Source of the DNA: CAZOGW01 sp964579415
GTDB lineage: Bacteria; Actinomycetota; Acidimicrobiia; Spongiisociales; UBA5794
Reading direction: 5' to 3'
Length of the DNA: 49,866 bases
Assembly: GCA_964579415.1 (NCBI GenBank)
Contig: CAZOGW010000006.1
Coordinates: forward strand, 1-49,866
The first letter of the stretch is position 1. Each line of letters opens with the position of its first letter. The notes beneath the pieces were generated by a model. That model did no database searches. It was given only the letters and a program-made list of their open reading frames with translations, and had not been told where the DNA came from. Both the position numbers and the translations under genes were made by a program. Below are positions 15,227 through 26,473 of the stretch, in pieces.

Positions 15227-16677
15227 TGTCGCCCCGGCCGCTGCTCAACGTCATCGGCCTGGTGGTTGCCGCCACCGGCATCGCCATGATCCTGGCCGCG
15301 CTGACGTCGGCGGTGTACGGCGAGTGGGCCGACGCCGCCGGCATCGCCGCCGCAGCCGCCATCGCCATCGGCGCCGGGCTGGGCGCCAGGTGGGTGTTCC
15401 CCACCCCGACATCGCTGTCGGCGCGCCAGGGGTTCGCCATCGTCGGGCTGGCCTGGTTCGCCATCTCGCTGTTCGGGATGCTCCCCATGCTGCTCACCGG
15501 CGCCATCGGCAACGTCACCGACGCCTTCTTCCAGGCTTCGTCGATGTTCACCACCACCAGCTCGTCGGTGCTCAGCGACCCGGCGGCGCTGGGGCACGGT
15601 GTGATCCTGTGGATGGCGCTCGCCCAGTGGCTCGGTGGCATGGGGATCATCGTCCTGTCCATCGCGGTGCTCCCGCTGCTCGGCGTCGGCGGCGTCCAAC
15701 TCGCCAGGGCGGAGGCGCCGGGCCCCACCACCGATCGTCTCACGCCACGCTTCGCCGAGACCGCCAAGCGCCTGTGGATGGTGTACGCCGGCCTCACCGC
15801 GGTGCAGGCGCTGCTCCTGGTGGGCGGCGAGATGAGCCCGTTCCAGGCTGTGGTGCATGCCCTCACCACCTTGTCGTCGGGAGGGTTCAGCACCGAGGCG
15901 ACCTCCCTGGCGGGGTTCTCGGCCTACTCGCAGTGGGTCGTGATCGTCTTCATGGTCATGGCCGGGATCTCGTTCACCCTGCACTACCGGGCGGTGCGTG
16001 ACCCCCGCGCCTACCTGGGGAGTTCCGAGCTGAGGCTGTACCTGACCATCATGGCGGCGGCGGCGGCCATCATCGCCGTCGGCACCTGGGGCGACGGCGC
16101 CGCCGCCGAGGTGATCCGCGACGCCGTGTTCACCGCCACCTCGATCGTCACCACCACCGGCTTCGTCTCCACCGACTACGCCCGGTGGAGCGCCGCGCTG
16201 CAGATCCTCATCCTCGGGCTGATGTTCGTCGGAGGCATGGCCGGTTCCACCAGCGGGTCGGTGAAGCCGTACCGCCTCGGCGTGCTCTTCGGCGCCTCCC
16301 GCAACGACGTGCGCCGCGTGGTCCACCCCCGCGGGGTCTTCGTGGTGCGCCTGGGCAGGACCGTGGTGCCCGAACCGGTGGTGGAAGCGGTGCAGTCGTT
16401 CTTCCTGCTCTACATGTTCACCTTCATGACGGCGACCCTGGTCCTCGGGTTGATCCAATCCGGCGGGGGCATCGGCTCCGACCTGGTGACATCGGCGTCG
16501 GCGGTGGCCGCCTCGCTGGGGAACGTGGGGACCGGGCTGGGAGAGGTCGGCCCCACCGGCAACTACGCCGGCATCCCCGCGCTGGGCAAGTGGGTGCTGT
16601 CGTTCGTGATGATCGTGGGGCGCCTCGAGATCTTCCCGGTGATGCTGCTCTTCACCCGTGAGCTGTGGAGGCGATAG
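15226..16677 (+). CDS. trkH: Trk potassium transporter membrane subunit TrkH
   Basis: The 483-residue protein is a K+ transporter pore of the TrkH/KtrB superfamily. Four repeats of the P-loop type can be seen: FTTTSSSVLSD, LTTLSSGGFST, TSIVTTTGFVSTDY and SAVAASLGNVGTGLG, interspersed with hydrophobic helices. It acts in the inner membrane with TrkA, encoded immediately upstream with a one-base overlap. The gene ends 74 bp before hppA. Confidence 0.94.
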   Translation: MSPRPLLNVIGLVVAATGIAMILAALTSAVYGEWADAAGIAAAAAIAIGAGLGARWVFPTPTSLSARQGFAIVGLAWFAISLFGMLPMLLTGAIGNVTDAFFQASSMFTTTSSSVLSDPAALGHGVILWMALAQWLGGMGIIVLSIAVLPLLGVGGVQLARAEAPGPTTDRLTPRFAETAKRLWMVYAGLTAVQALLLVGGEMSPFQAVVHALTTLSSGGFSTEATSLAGFSAYSQWVVIVFMVMAGISFTLHYRAVRDPRAYLGSSELRLYLTIMAAAAAIIAVGTWGDGAAAEVIRDAVFTATSIVTTTGFVSTDYARWSAALQILILGLMFVGGMAGSTSGSVKPYRLGVLFGASRNDVRRVVHPRGVFVVRLGRTVVPEPVVEAVQSFFLLYMFTFMTATLVLGLIQSGGGIGSDLVTSASAVAASLGNVGTGLGEVGPTGNYAGIPALGKWVLSFVMIVGRLEIFPVMLLFTRELWRR

Positions 16678-16704
16678 GGTGCGGCCTGCCACCGCTCCCG
16701 GGGC

Positions 16705-16728
16705 CGTGCCGCGCACACAGGCGGCACG
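16705..16728 (+). other. Hairpin in the trkH-hppA gap
   Basis: CGTGCCGC (16705-16712) and GCGGCACG (16721-16728) form an 8-bp stem with an 8-nt loop, 24 bp before the hppA start. There is no T-tract. It could end trkH transcripts or regulate hppA. Confidence 0.5.
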
Positions 16729-16751
16729 TGGTGCTTAGCGGGGAGTAGACC

Positions 16752-18842
<2,091 letters not shown>

Positions 18843-18933
18843 AGGTACTAACTAAGTACTAGGTACTAGGTACTAGGTGATACGTGATACGTGATACGTG
18901 ATACGTGATACGTGATACGTGATACGTGATACG
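18843..18933. repeat. Heptamer array 8 (13 units)
   Basis: AGGTACT and AACTAAG are followed by three TACTAGG units and eight TGATACG units, beginning directly after the hppA TAG and ending 3 bp before the convergent CDF stop. It is the longest complete array, contains two unit types joined in phase, and replaces any conventional terminator. Confidence 0.95.
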
Positions 18934-18936
18934 GAA

Positions 18937-19842
18937 TCACCACGTGACTTCCTCACATCCCTCATGGGTTTCCGGTTCCACCTGCAGCGTGGCGTGGGAG
19001 ATGCCGTAGGAGTGTTCGAGGAGGTCTCTCGCCTGGTCGAGGACGGCGTGGGAGTCGGCGGTGTCGCCGGCCACCAGGTGTACCGAGGCCACGTCCATGT
19101 CCGAGGTGAGGGTCCACACGTGCAGGTCGTGGACTCCGGTGACGCCGTCGATGTCGTTGAGGCCGCGGCGCAGGCTCTCCATGTCGAGGCCGGCCGGGGC
19201 TGCCTGTACCAGTACCCGCAGCGCCGCCCGGCCCAGCCTCCAGGCGCGGGGGAGGATGAACAGACCGATGGCGGCGGCGAAGAGCGGGTCGGCGTACGTC
19301 CAGCCGGTGAACCTGATGATGAGGGCGGCGGCGATGACACCGATGGAGCCGATGAGGTCGGCGACGACCTCCAGGTAGGCACCCTCGACGTTGATCGACT
19401 CGGCAGCGCCCTCGTGCAGCACCCGCCACCCGATGATGTTGACGGCGAGCCCGAGCACGGCCACCACCAGCATCGGGCCGGAGAGCACCTCAGGCGGTGT
19501 GCCGAGCCTTCGCGCCGCCTCGAACAGGACGTATCCGGCGACACCGAAGAGCAGGACGGCGTTGGCCAGGGCGGCCAGGATCTCCAGGCGGTACAACCCG
19601 AAGGTGCGGTGGTCGCCGCGGCGGCTCTTGTCGGCGGCGACGATGGCGGTGAGCGCCATCGCCAACCCGAGGGCGTCGGTCGCCATGTGCCCGGCATCCG
19701 ACAGCAGCGCCAGCGAACCGGTGAGTAACCCGGCCACCACTTCCACCACCATGAACGAGGCCACCAGGACCAGCACCCAGCCAAGCCGCGAGCGGTAGCG
19801 TGCCCCGGCCCTCTGTCCCGGTGTGTGCGTGTGATCAGCCAT
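18937..19842 (-). CDS. Cation diffusion facilitator (zinc/divalent metal efflux)
   Basis: The 301-residue protein is a CzcD-like CDF antiporter. After a His-containing N-terminus (DHTHT) it has six hydrophobic helices with the paired metal-site motifs LLSDAGHMATDALGL in TM2 and YLEVVADLIGSIGV in TM5, and a C-terminal cytoplasmic domain containing GVHDLHVWTLTSDMDVASVHL, typical of CzcD-type proteins. The end carries further His, Cys and Glu residues (THEGCEEV). It should export Zn2+, Co2+ or Cd2+. It is convergent with hppA and divergent from the phosphatase gene; a TACTGT 9 nt before the ATG may be its -10. Confidence 0.93.
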   Translation of the reverse strand: MADHTHTPGQRAGARYRSRLGWVLVLVASFMVVEVVAGLLTGSLALLSDAGHMATDALGLAMALTAIVAADKSRRGDHRTFGLYRLEILAALANAVLLFGVAGYVLFEAARRLGTPPEVLSGPMLVVAVLGLAVNIIGWRVLHEGAAESINVEGAYLEVVADLIGSIGVIAAALIIRFTGWTYADPLFAAAIGLFILPRAWRLGRAALRVLVQAAPAGLDMESLRRGLNDIDGVTGVHDLHVWTLTSDMDVASVHLVAGDTADSHAVLDQARDLLEHSYGISHATLQVEPETHEGCEEVTW

Positions 19843-19853
19843 GGCGAGTAGAC

Positions 19854-19874
19854 AGTATCCGGTATCCAGTATCC
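19854..19874. repeat. Heptamer array 9 (3 units)
   Basis: AGTATCC, GGTATCC and AGTATCC in tandem, just upstream of the CDF gene in a divergent gap. Confidence 0.75.
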
Positions 19875-19915
19875 GACGGGCGGGTGATCATTGACCCTTC
19901 GCGTTGCCGCCTCAG

Positions 19916-19964
19916 CGTAGTACGTAGTACGTAGTACGTAGTACGTACCGCTGGATACTGGCTA
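19916..19964. repeat. Heptamer array 10 (CGTAGTA units, then CTGGATA/CTGGCTA)
   Basis: Four CGTAGTA units plus CGTA (19916-19947) are followed by CTGGATA and CTGGCTA (19951-19964). The last unit runs into the candidate -10 of the histidine phosphatase gene. Confidence 0.88.
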
Positions 19965-19968
19965 CCTT
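19963..19968 (+). promoter_or_regulatory. Candidate -10 of the tandem phosphatase gene
   Basis: TACCTT ends 9 nt before the ATG at 19978; no Shine-Dalgarno is present. Consistent with a near-leaderless mRNA. Confidence 0.38.
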
Positions 19969-19977
19969 CTTACCTGC

Positions 19978-21201
19978 ATGACCGCTCGCATCATCCTGGT
20001 ACGCCACGTCGAGACCGTCGCCAATGCCGCCGGCCTGTGGCAGGGCGCCACCAACTCAGGGTTCTCCCCCCGCGGGCAGGAGCAGCTCAAGCGCATCGCC
20101 GCCCGCTTCGACCGGCTCCGCCCCGACCTGGTGGTGAGTTCCGATCTGGGGCGGACCCAGGCAACCGCCGGAGCGCTCGGCTTCGACTTCGAGACCGACC
20201 CCCGCTGGCGTGAGCCCGACTTCGGGTCGTGGGAGGGCCTCGGATTCGCCGACGTGCAGCGGCGGCATCCCGACCAGTTGGCCGCCCTGATGGCGGGGGA
20301 AGACATCCGCCTCGGCGGAGGGGAGAGACTGTCGACCGTCGCCGCCCGGGTCGTCGAAGCCTACGAACACCTCTTCGACCGGATGGACGGCAACGGCACC
20401 GCCGTCGTCGTCAGTCACGGGATGGCGCTGATGGCGCTGGTCGCCGCACTGGTGGGCATCCCGTCGCGGCCGGCACCGCTGGGACTGATGGCCAACGGCG
20501 CCGTCACCACCTTCGACGTCGGCGACCGCGGTTCGCAGCTCAGCGGCTACAACGATCACGCCCACCTCGACGACGCGGCCCCGCTCCGTGACGGGGAAAC
20601 CCACGTGGTGCTGGTCCGTCACGGCCAGACCGCCGCCAACGTCCAGGGGCGCTGGCAGGGACACGCCGACTGGCCTCTCGACGATCACGGTCGTTCCCAG
20701 GCCGAGCGCCTCGCCTTCTCCATGCCTCCGGTCGACCTGGTCTACGCCTCGCCGCTGGCACGGGCCGCCGAGACCGCAGCTGCCGTCGCCGATCACCAGG
20801 GGCGGCCGGTGCGCATCGACCCCGACCTCCGTGAGATCGGCTTCGGTGAATGGGAGAACCTCACCAGCGAGGAGATCGCCTCATCCGACCCCGAGGGATG
20901 GAGGGCGCTGATGGACGGCGTCGACGTGGCCCGGGGCCGCAGCGGCGAGACCTTCGTCGGTGTCCGCCGCCGCATGGCCGGTGTCATCGACCGCATCGCT
21001 GCCGAGAACACGGGTCGGACCGTCGGTGTGGTCTCCCACGGCGGCGCCACCCGCGCCTACCTCACCGGCCTGCTCCGACTCGACTTCCCCCACCGGCAGC
21101 GCATCTCCTCCCTGGCCAACACGGCGACGGCCCGCATCGTCTACCGGGGGGATCGGGCCATGCTCGGCTCGTGGAACGTCGCCCCGCACCTGGAGGACTG
21201 A
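19978..21201 (+). CDS. Tandem histidine phosphatase (two phosphoglycerate mutase-like domains)
   Basis: The 407-residue protein has two complete histidine phosphatase domains. The first (about residues 1-190) has IILVRHVETVANAAG, where the usual RHG is RHV, then SSDLGRTQAT and VVVSHGMALM. The second (about 200-407) has the canonical VVLVRHGQTAANVQG, ASPLARAAETA and GVVSHGGATRAYL. Single-domain relatives act on phosphosugars, phosphoglycerate or alpha-ribazole phosphate; the substrate here is unknown. Both domains keep the catalytic His pair, so both could be active. A glycosyltransferase gene follows almost immediately, suggesting a role in sugar or glycolipid metabolism. Confidence 0.85.
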   Translation: MTARIILVRHVETVANAAGLWQGATNSGFSPRGQEQLKRIAARFDRLRPDLVVSSDLGRTQATAGALGFDFETDPRWREPDFGSWEGLGFADVQRRHPDQLAALMAGEDIRLGGGERLSTVAARVVEAYEHLFDRMDGNGTAVVVSHGMALMALVAALVGIPSRPAPLGLMANGAVTTFDVGDRGSQLSGYNDHAHLDDAAPLRDGETHVVLVRHGQTAANVQGRWQGHADWPLDDHGRSQAERLAFSMPPVDLVYASPLARAAETAAAVADHQGRPVRIDPDLREIGFGEWENLTSEEIASSDPEGWRALMDGVDVARGRSGETFVGVRRRMAGVIDRIAAENTGRTVGVVSHGGATRAYLTGLLRLDFPHRQRISSLANTATARIVYRGDRAMLGSWNVAPHLED

Positions 21202-21203
21202 CC

Positions 21204-22292
21204 ATCCGGCTGGCGGTGATCACCAACGACTACCCGCCCAAGCCGGGAGGCATCCAGCAATACCTGGCCAACCTGGTCGCCGCCCATCAGGGCGACGTGC
21301 TGGTGCTGGGGCCGGCCGACGGCCCCGCCGCCGACGAGCACCGGGTACGCCGCCACCGGCGCCGCTTCATGTGGCCCACGCCGGGCGTCACCGATTGGGC
21401 CACCGCCCACCTGGAGGACTTCGCTCCCGACGTCGTCCTCTTCGGAGCACCGCATCCCCTGGCGGCGATGGCGCCCCGCCTGCGAGACCGCCTCGGGGTC
21501 CCCGTCGGCGTGATCTCCCACGGTGCCGAGATCACCATCCCGATGGCCGTCCCCGGGATTCGCCAGGCGCTGGCGAGGTCGCTGCGGGGCGCCGACGTGC
21601 TGTTCGCGGTGAGCCGCTACACCGCGGCCCGCGTCGGGCGCCTCACCGGCCGGCCGGTGACCTGGCTCGGCGCCGGGGTCGACACCGAGGCGTTCCGTCC
21701 CCGAGAGCCCGCCACGGCAGGCGCGGGCCCGCTGGTGGTGGCCTGCGTCTCCCGCTTCGTTCCCCGCAAGGGCCAGCACCGCCTCATCAGCGCCGCCGCG
21801 GCGGCGCGCGCCCGCGGCGTCGACGTCGAGTTGCTGCTGGTGGGGAAGGGTCGCAAGGAGGGCGCCCTCCGGGCGCAGGCTGCCCGGGAGCGGGTCCCGG
21901 TGCGGTTCGTGGTGGGCGCCCCCTGGGAGGATCTACCCGGGCTCTACGCCGCGGCGGACGTCTTCTGCATGCCGTGCCGCTCCCGCTGGGGTGGCCTCGA
22001 GATCGAGGGGCTCGGCCTGGTGTTCCTGGAGGCGGCCGCGACCGGGCTCCCCGTGCTGGCAGGCACCTCGGGCGGGTCTCCGGAGACGGTGGTCCCCGGT
22101 GAGACCGGCTACGTGGTAGCCACCGTGGGTGACATCGTGGAGGCCGTCGAGACGCTCGGTGCCGACCCGTCGCGACGGGCGAGAATGGGGGCAGCCGGCC
22201 GGATGCGGGTAGAGTCGGAGATGACCTGGGAGGCGGTGGCACGCCGTCTCGATGAGGGATTCGCCGCCGCCGGTTCCGACCGGCAGCCTTGA
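21204..22292 (+). CDS. Group 1 (GT4) glycosyltransferase with a probable non-ATG start
   Basis: The protein of about 362 residues is a GT-B fold glycosyltransferase of the PimB-like group: RLAVITNDYPPKPGGIQQYL at the N-terminus, VISHGAEITIP, SRYTAARVG, GAGVDTEAFRP, VSRFVPRKGQHRLI, and the EX7E-type region EGLGLVFLEAAATGLPVLAG. Relatives transfer mannose to phosphatidylinositol mannosides or similar lipids. No ATG, GTG or TTG fits: homologues begin just before RLAV, where the codon here is ATC at 21204, 7 nt after GGAGG. A CTG at 21198 overlapping the previous stop, or a GTG at 21216 that removes the first strand, are alternatives. Confidence 0.87.
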   Translation: MRLAVITNDYPPKPGGIQQYLANLVAAHQGDVLVLGPADGPAADEHRVRRHRRRFMWPTPGVTDWATAHLEDFAPDVVLFGAPHPLAAMAPRLRDRLGVPVGVISHGAEITIPMAVPGIRQALARSLRGADVLFAVSRYTAARVGRLTGRPVTWLGAGVDTEAFRPREPATAGAGPLVVACVSRFVPRKGQHRLISAAAAARARGVDVELLLVGKGRKEGALRAQAARERVPVRFVVGAPWEDLPGLYAAADVFCMPCRSRWGGLEIEGLGLVFLEAAATGLPVLAGTSGGSPETVVPGETGYVVATVGDIVEAVETLGADPSRRARMGAAGRMRVESEMTWEAVARRLDEGFAAAGSDRQP

Positions 22293-22354
22293 CATGGCGC
22301 AGAATCTCCCGTAGATATAGCGCCGTTCCCGGACCGACCTGAGGTTCTTTCGTG

Positions 22355-24979
22355 ATGCCCAAGAGGCTCGTCATCGTCGAATCGCCCGCCAAGGCGCGCA
22401 CCATCGCCGGCTACCTGGGCGGCGACTTCGTCGTGGAGTCGTCCATCGGCCACGTCCGCGACCTGCCGGGGAAGGCGTCCGACATACCCGCCGCCTACCG
22501 CGGTGAGCCGTGGGCCCGGCTCGGCGTCGACGTGGACAACGACTTCAAACCGCTCTATGTCGTCCCCGAGGACAAGAAGCAGCAGGTCCGCAAGCTGAAG
22601 GGCCTACTCAAGGACGCCACCGAGGTCCTGCTCGCCACCGACGAGGACCGCGAGGGCGAGTCGATCGCCTGGCACCTGCTCGAGGTGCTCAACCCCAAGC
22701 AGCCGGTCCACCGCATGGTGTTCCACGAGATCACCCCGGCGGCGATCCGCCAGGCGGTGGACAACCCCCGTGACCTCGACCGCAAGCTGGTCGACGCCCA
22801 GGAGGCGCGCCGCATCCTCGACCGGCTCTTCGGCTACGAGGTCTCCCCGGTGCTGTGGCGCAAGGTGCGCCAGGGGCTGTCGGCGGGCCGGGTGCAGTCT
22901 CCCGCCACCCGCATCATCGTGGAGCGGGAGCGGGAGCGGATGGCGTTCGTCGCCGCTTCCTACTGGAGCCTCGTCGGCACCTTCACCGTCGCCGACGACC
23001 CGCAGGCATTCGAGGCCGCCCTCACCCGCGTCGACGGCACCCGGGTCGCCGAGGGCAAGGACTTCACCGCCGACGGCGCGGCGAAGAAGTCATCTCGTGT
23101 CGTGCTCGACGAGGCGGCGGCGACGGCCCTGGCCGGCGAGTTGGACGGCGTCCCCTTCTCCGTGGCCTCTGTCGAGGCCAAGCCGTACACCCGCAAGCCG
23201 TACCCGCCGTTCCGCACCTCGACGCTCCAGCAGGAGGCGGGCAACAAGCTCCGCTTCGGCGCCCGCCGCACCATGGGCGCCGCGCAGCGCCTCTACGAGT
23301 CGGGCCTCATCACCTACATGCGCACCGATTCGGTGACGCTCTCCGCAGCCGCCATCGGCGCCGCCCGCTCCCTGGTCGCCGACCGCTACGGGGCCCGGTA
23401 CCTGCCCGACTCCCCCCGCATCTACACCGCCAAGGTGAAGAACGCCCAGGAGGCCCACGAGGCGATCCGACCCGCCGGGGACAGCTTCACCGACCCGGCG
23501 CGGGTCGCCGACCAGTTCGGCGCGGCGTCGGACGAGGCCCGCCTCTACGACCTGGTGTGGAAGCGCACCGTCGCCTCCCAGATGAAGGACGCCCGGGGCG
23601 AGACCCTCTCGGTGAAGCTGGCCGCCACCGCGGCAGGCTCGGGTCGTCAGGTCGAGTTCGCCGCCTCGGGGCGCACCATCTCCTTCCCCGGTTTCCTCCT
23701 CGCCTACGTCGCCGGCAGCCCCGACCCCGACGCCGCCCTCGACGACCAGGTGCGGCCGCTGCCAGAGATGAGCGAGGGCGACCCGGCCCGCGCCTCCGAG
23801 CTGGTCGCCGCCGGCCACGAGACCAAGCCGCCGGCCCGCTACACCGAGGCGTCGCTGGTGAAGCGCCTCGAGGAGCTGGGCATCGGCCGGCCCAGCACCT
23901 ACGCCTCGATCATCTCCACCATCCAGGATCGGGGTTACGTCTACAAGAGGGGCGCCGCCCTCATCCCCACCTTCACCGCCTTCGCCACGGTGACGTTACT
24001 CGAGCAGCATTTCCCGGACCTGGTGGACTACGCCTTCACCGCCCGCATGGAGGACGATCTCGACGACATCGCCTCCGGTGACGTCGAGGCGATCCCCTGG
24101 CTGGGCCAGTTCTACTTCGGCAACGGCCACGTCGGCCTGAGGGACCAGGTGGAGGGGAACCTGGAGGCCATCGACGCCCGCGAGGTGAACGCCATCCCGC
24201 TCGGGGTGGACGCCGAGGGCAGGGAGATCACCGCCCGCGTCGGACGCTACGGGCCCTACCTCACCCGGGACGAGGACCGCGCCTCGATTCCCGAGGACAT
24301 GGCACCCGACGAGCTGACCGTCGAGGCCGCGGTGAGGCTGCTCGATGCCCCCAGCGGCGACCGCACCCTGGGCCACGACCCGGAGACGGGTCTCGCCGTG
24401 CTGGCCCGCGCCGGGCGCTACGGCCCCTACGTGCAACTCGGTGAGGCCGACCCGGACGCCAAACCGGCGGTCAAGCCGAAGACGGCGTCGCTGTTCAAGT
24501 CGATGTCCCTCGAAGCGGTGACCCTGGCCGAGGCGCTGCAGCTCCTCACCCTGCCCCGAGTCGTCGGCGAGCACCCCGAGGGTGGCGAGGTGGAGGCGCT
24601 CAACGGCCGCTACGGACCCTACGTCAAGTGGGGCAAGGAGACCCGCAGCCTCGAAACCGAGGAGCAGCTCCTCACCATCGACCTCGACGGAGCCCTCGCC
24701 AAGCTCAAGGAGCCCAAGCGCCGGCGCGGGCAGGCGGCGGCGCCACCGCTGCGGGAGCTGGGGGAAGACCCGGCCAGCGGCAAGCCGATCGTGGTCAAGG
24801 ACGGCCGCTTCGGCCCCTACGTCACCGACGGTGAGATCAACGCCTCCCTCCGCGTCGGCGACACTGTCGAGGCCATCACCCTCGACCGCGCCGTCGAGCT
24901 CATCGCCATCCGCCGTGCCAAGGCGCCGGCCAAGAAGGCTCCGGCGAAGCGGAAGCCCGCCGCGCGCAAGAAGACCTGA
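22355..24979 (+). CDS. topA: DNA topoisomerase I
   Basis: The 874-residue type IA topoisomerase relaxes negative supercoils. The Toprim domain begins LVIVESPAKARTIAGYLG, with the acidic DEDREGESIAWHL. The catalytic Tyr is in SGLITYMRTDSV (about residue 321). The C-terminal third has no zinc fingers; it has four copies of a GRYGPY-type motif (GRYGPYLTRDED, GRYGPYVQLGE, GRYGPYVKWGK, GRFGPYVTDGE) and a Lys/Ala-rich tail (KAPAKKAPAKRKPAARKKT), the actinobacterial arrangement. GAGGT at 22341-22345 serves either the ATG or a GTG one codon upstream at 22352. The TGA abuts heptamer array 11. Confidence 0.96.
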   Translation: MPKRLVIVESPAKARTIAGYLGGDFVVESSIGHVRDLPGKASDIPAAYRGEPWARLGVDVDNDFKPLYVVPEDKKQQVRKLKGLLKDATEVLLATDEDREGESIAWHLLEVLNPKQPVHRMVFHEITPAAIRQAVDNPRDLDRKLVDAQEARRILDRLFGYEVSPVLWRKVRQGLSAGRVQSPATRIIVERERERMAFVAASYWSLVGTFTVADDPQAFEAALTRVDGTRVAEGKDFTADGAAKKSSRVVLDEAAATALAGELDGVPFSVASVEAKPYTRKPYPPFRTSTLQQEAGNKLRFGARRTMGAAQRLYESGLITYMRTDSVTLSAAAIGAARSLVADRYGARYLPDSPRIYTAKVKNAQEAHEAIRPAGDSFTDPARVADQFGAASDEARLYDLVWKRTVASQMKDARGETLSVKLAATAAGSGRQVEFAASGRTISFPGFLLAYVAGSPDPDAALDDQVRPLPEMSEGDPARASELVAAGHETKPPARYTEASLVKRLEELGIGRPSTYASIISTIQDRGYVYKRGAALIPTFTAFATVTLLEQHFPDLVDYAFTARMEDDLDDIASGDVEAIPWLGQFYFGNGHVGLRDQVEGNLEAIDAREVNAIPLGVDAEGREITARVGRYGPYLTRDEDRASIPEDMAPDELTVEAAVRLLDAPSGDRTLGHDPETGLAVLARAGRYGPYVQLGEADPDAKPAVKPKTASLFKSMSLEAVTLAEALQLLTLPRVVGEHPEGGEVEALNGRYGPYVKWGKETRSLETEEQLLTIDLDGALAKLKEPKRRRGQAAAPPLRELGEDPASGKPIVVKDGRFGPYVTDGEINASLRVGDTVEAITLDRAVELIAIRRAKAPAKKAPAKRKPAARKKT

Positions 24980-24980
24980 T

Positions 24981-25062
24981 ACGTACTACGTACTACGTAC
25001 TACGTACTACGTTGCGTGATACGTGATACGTGATACGTGATACGTGATACGTAATACGTGAC
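24981..25062. repeat. Heptamer array 11 (two unit types)
   Basis: Four ACGTACT units, a 5-bp slip (ACGTT), then GCGTGAT, four ACGTGAT units, ACGTAAT and ACGTGAC. It starts one base after the topA stop and ends 23 bp before the -10-like element of the MFS gene. Confidence 0.92.
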
Positions 25063-25084
25063 AGATACAAACAGCGTGCTGCCT

Positions 25085-25090
25085 TAATCT
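25085..25090 (+). promoter_or_regulatory. Candidate -10 of the MFS-tmk-holB operon
   Basis: TAATCT ends 9 nt before the ATG at 25100; no Shine-Dalgarno sequence lies between. Fits a near-leaderless transcript. Confidence 0.4.
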
Positions 25091-25099
25091 GAACCCTGG

Positions 25100-26473
25100 A
25101 TGACCGAGACCCCCCAACCTCGTTCCGCTTTCTCGATGATCACCACCGGGCCGTTCTCGCGGTTGTGGTGGGCAGGGCTCGTCGGGAGCACCGGCGACTG
25201 GATCACGGTCTTCGCCACCATCGCGCTCGGAGCGCGCCTGGGGGGCGAGGCCGGTGTCCTCGTCGCCCTGGTGTCGCGCATCGTGCCCGGGCTGCTGCTG
25301 GGCGCCGTCATCGGGGTGGTCACCGACCGGGTCGACCGGCGCATCCTCATCCTCGTCTCCGACATCGGCAGGGGCCTGGTGGTGCCGCTGCTGATCTTCG
25401 CCACCAGCCTGCCGATACTGGTCGGCGTAAACCTGGTGCTGGAGTTGCTCAGCCTGGTGGGCCAGACCCCCCGCAACGCCATGGTGCCCCGCCTGGTGCG
25501 CCCGGAGAACCTGGTCACCGCCAACAGCCTGATGCTGGGTGCCGCCTACGGCACCGTCCCCCTCGGTGCCGGCCTCAACTGGCTCCTCTCGCTGTTCCCC
25601 CCGCCGGTGTGGGACTTCATCCCGGCGGCGACCGCCCCGCTGGCATTCGCCTTCGGTGTCGACTCGATCACCTTCCTTACCTCGGCGGCGCTCATCTTCA
25701 CCCTGCCGGTGATGAAGACGAAGCTGGCGGAGAAGAAGGCCGCCGCTCCCGGGGAGCGCCGCGCCTGGGCGGAGTTGCGCGACGGGCTGGTGTTCTTCTG
25801 GACCAACCGCTCGGTGCGCCGGGTCATCTTCGGCCTGACCGCGGCCCTCGTCGGTGGGGGCACCATGATCGTGCTCGGCACCAGCTTCGTGGAGAGGGTG
25901 CTCGACGCCGACCAGAGTGGATTCTTCGCCATCATCACCATGATGGGCGTCGGCGCCGCCCTCGGCATCGTCGCCGTGTCGCTGTACGAGTCGCGGCTGG
26001 TCCATCGCGACCTGGTCTTCGCCGCCTCGGCCCTCACCGCCGGGGTGGGACTGGCGGCGACGTCGCTGACTTCCACGGTGGCAGGCGCGGCGAGTTGGAT
26101 GGCGCTGATGGGATTCGGTGCCGGTGCCGCCTACGTGATGGGCCTCACCCACCTCCACGAGCAGGTGGAGGACGACATGCGGGGACGCACCTTCGCCACG
26201 CTGTTCACCCTGATGCGGGTCGGGCTGTTCGCCTCGATGGCGCTGGCGCCGCCGGTGCGGCTGGCCCTGCAGCAGACCGGCATGACCTCCGACGCCGCCA
26301 CCCGGGTGGTGATCTTCGTCGGGGGCGCCGTCATCGCCGCCTCCGGTGTGGCGACGTTGTGGACGTTGCGCCACCTGCTGGGCAGGCCACAGGTGGGTGC
26401 GGGCGTGCGCGACATCCTCGACCGCGCCGACACTGCGCGTCACAGCCGGCATCCGGCGCGCGACGATGATTGA
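25100..26473 (+). CDS. MFS transporter
   Basis: The 457-residue membrane protein is of the MFS_3 kind, with about 12 hydrophobic helices. It has GSTGDWITVFATIALGARLG in the first helix, the intracellular loop VVTDRVDRRILILVSD (motif A-like), NAMVPRLVRPENLVTANSL typical of this subgroup, and a long cytoplasmic loop between helices 6 and 7 (KTKLAEKKAAAPGERRAW). The substrate is unknown. Its stop is inside tmk (8-bp overlap). I recall fused MFS-dTMP kinase annotations in related actinobacteria, which would make this a split version; that is unverified. Confidence 0.88.
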   Translation: MTETPQPRSAFSMITTGPFSRLWWAGLVGSTGDWITVFATIALGARLGGEAGVLVALVSRIVPGLLLGAVIGVVTDRVDRRILILVSDIGRGLVVPLLIFATSLPILVGVNLVLELLSLVGQTPRNAMVPRLVRPENLVTANSLMLGAAYGTVPLGAGLNWLLSLFPPPVWDFIPAATAPLAFAFGVDSITFLTSAALIFTLPVMKTKLAEKKAAAPGERRAWAELRDGLVFFWTNRSVRRVIFGLTAALVGGGTMIVLGTSFVERVLDADQSGFFAIITMMGVGAALGIVAVSLYESRLVHRDLVFAASALTAGVGLAATSLTSTVAGAASWMALMGFGAGAAYVMGLTHLHEQVEDDMRGRTFATLFTLMRVGLFASMALAPPVRLALQQTGMTSDAATRVVIFVGGAVIAASGVATLWTLRHLLGRPQVGAGVRDILDRADTARHSRHPARDDD

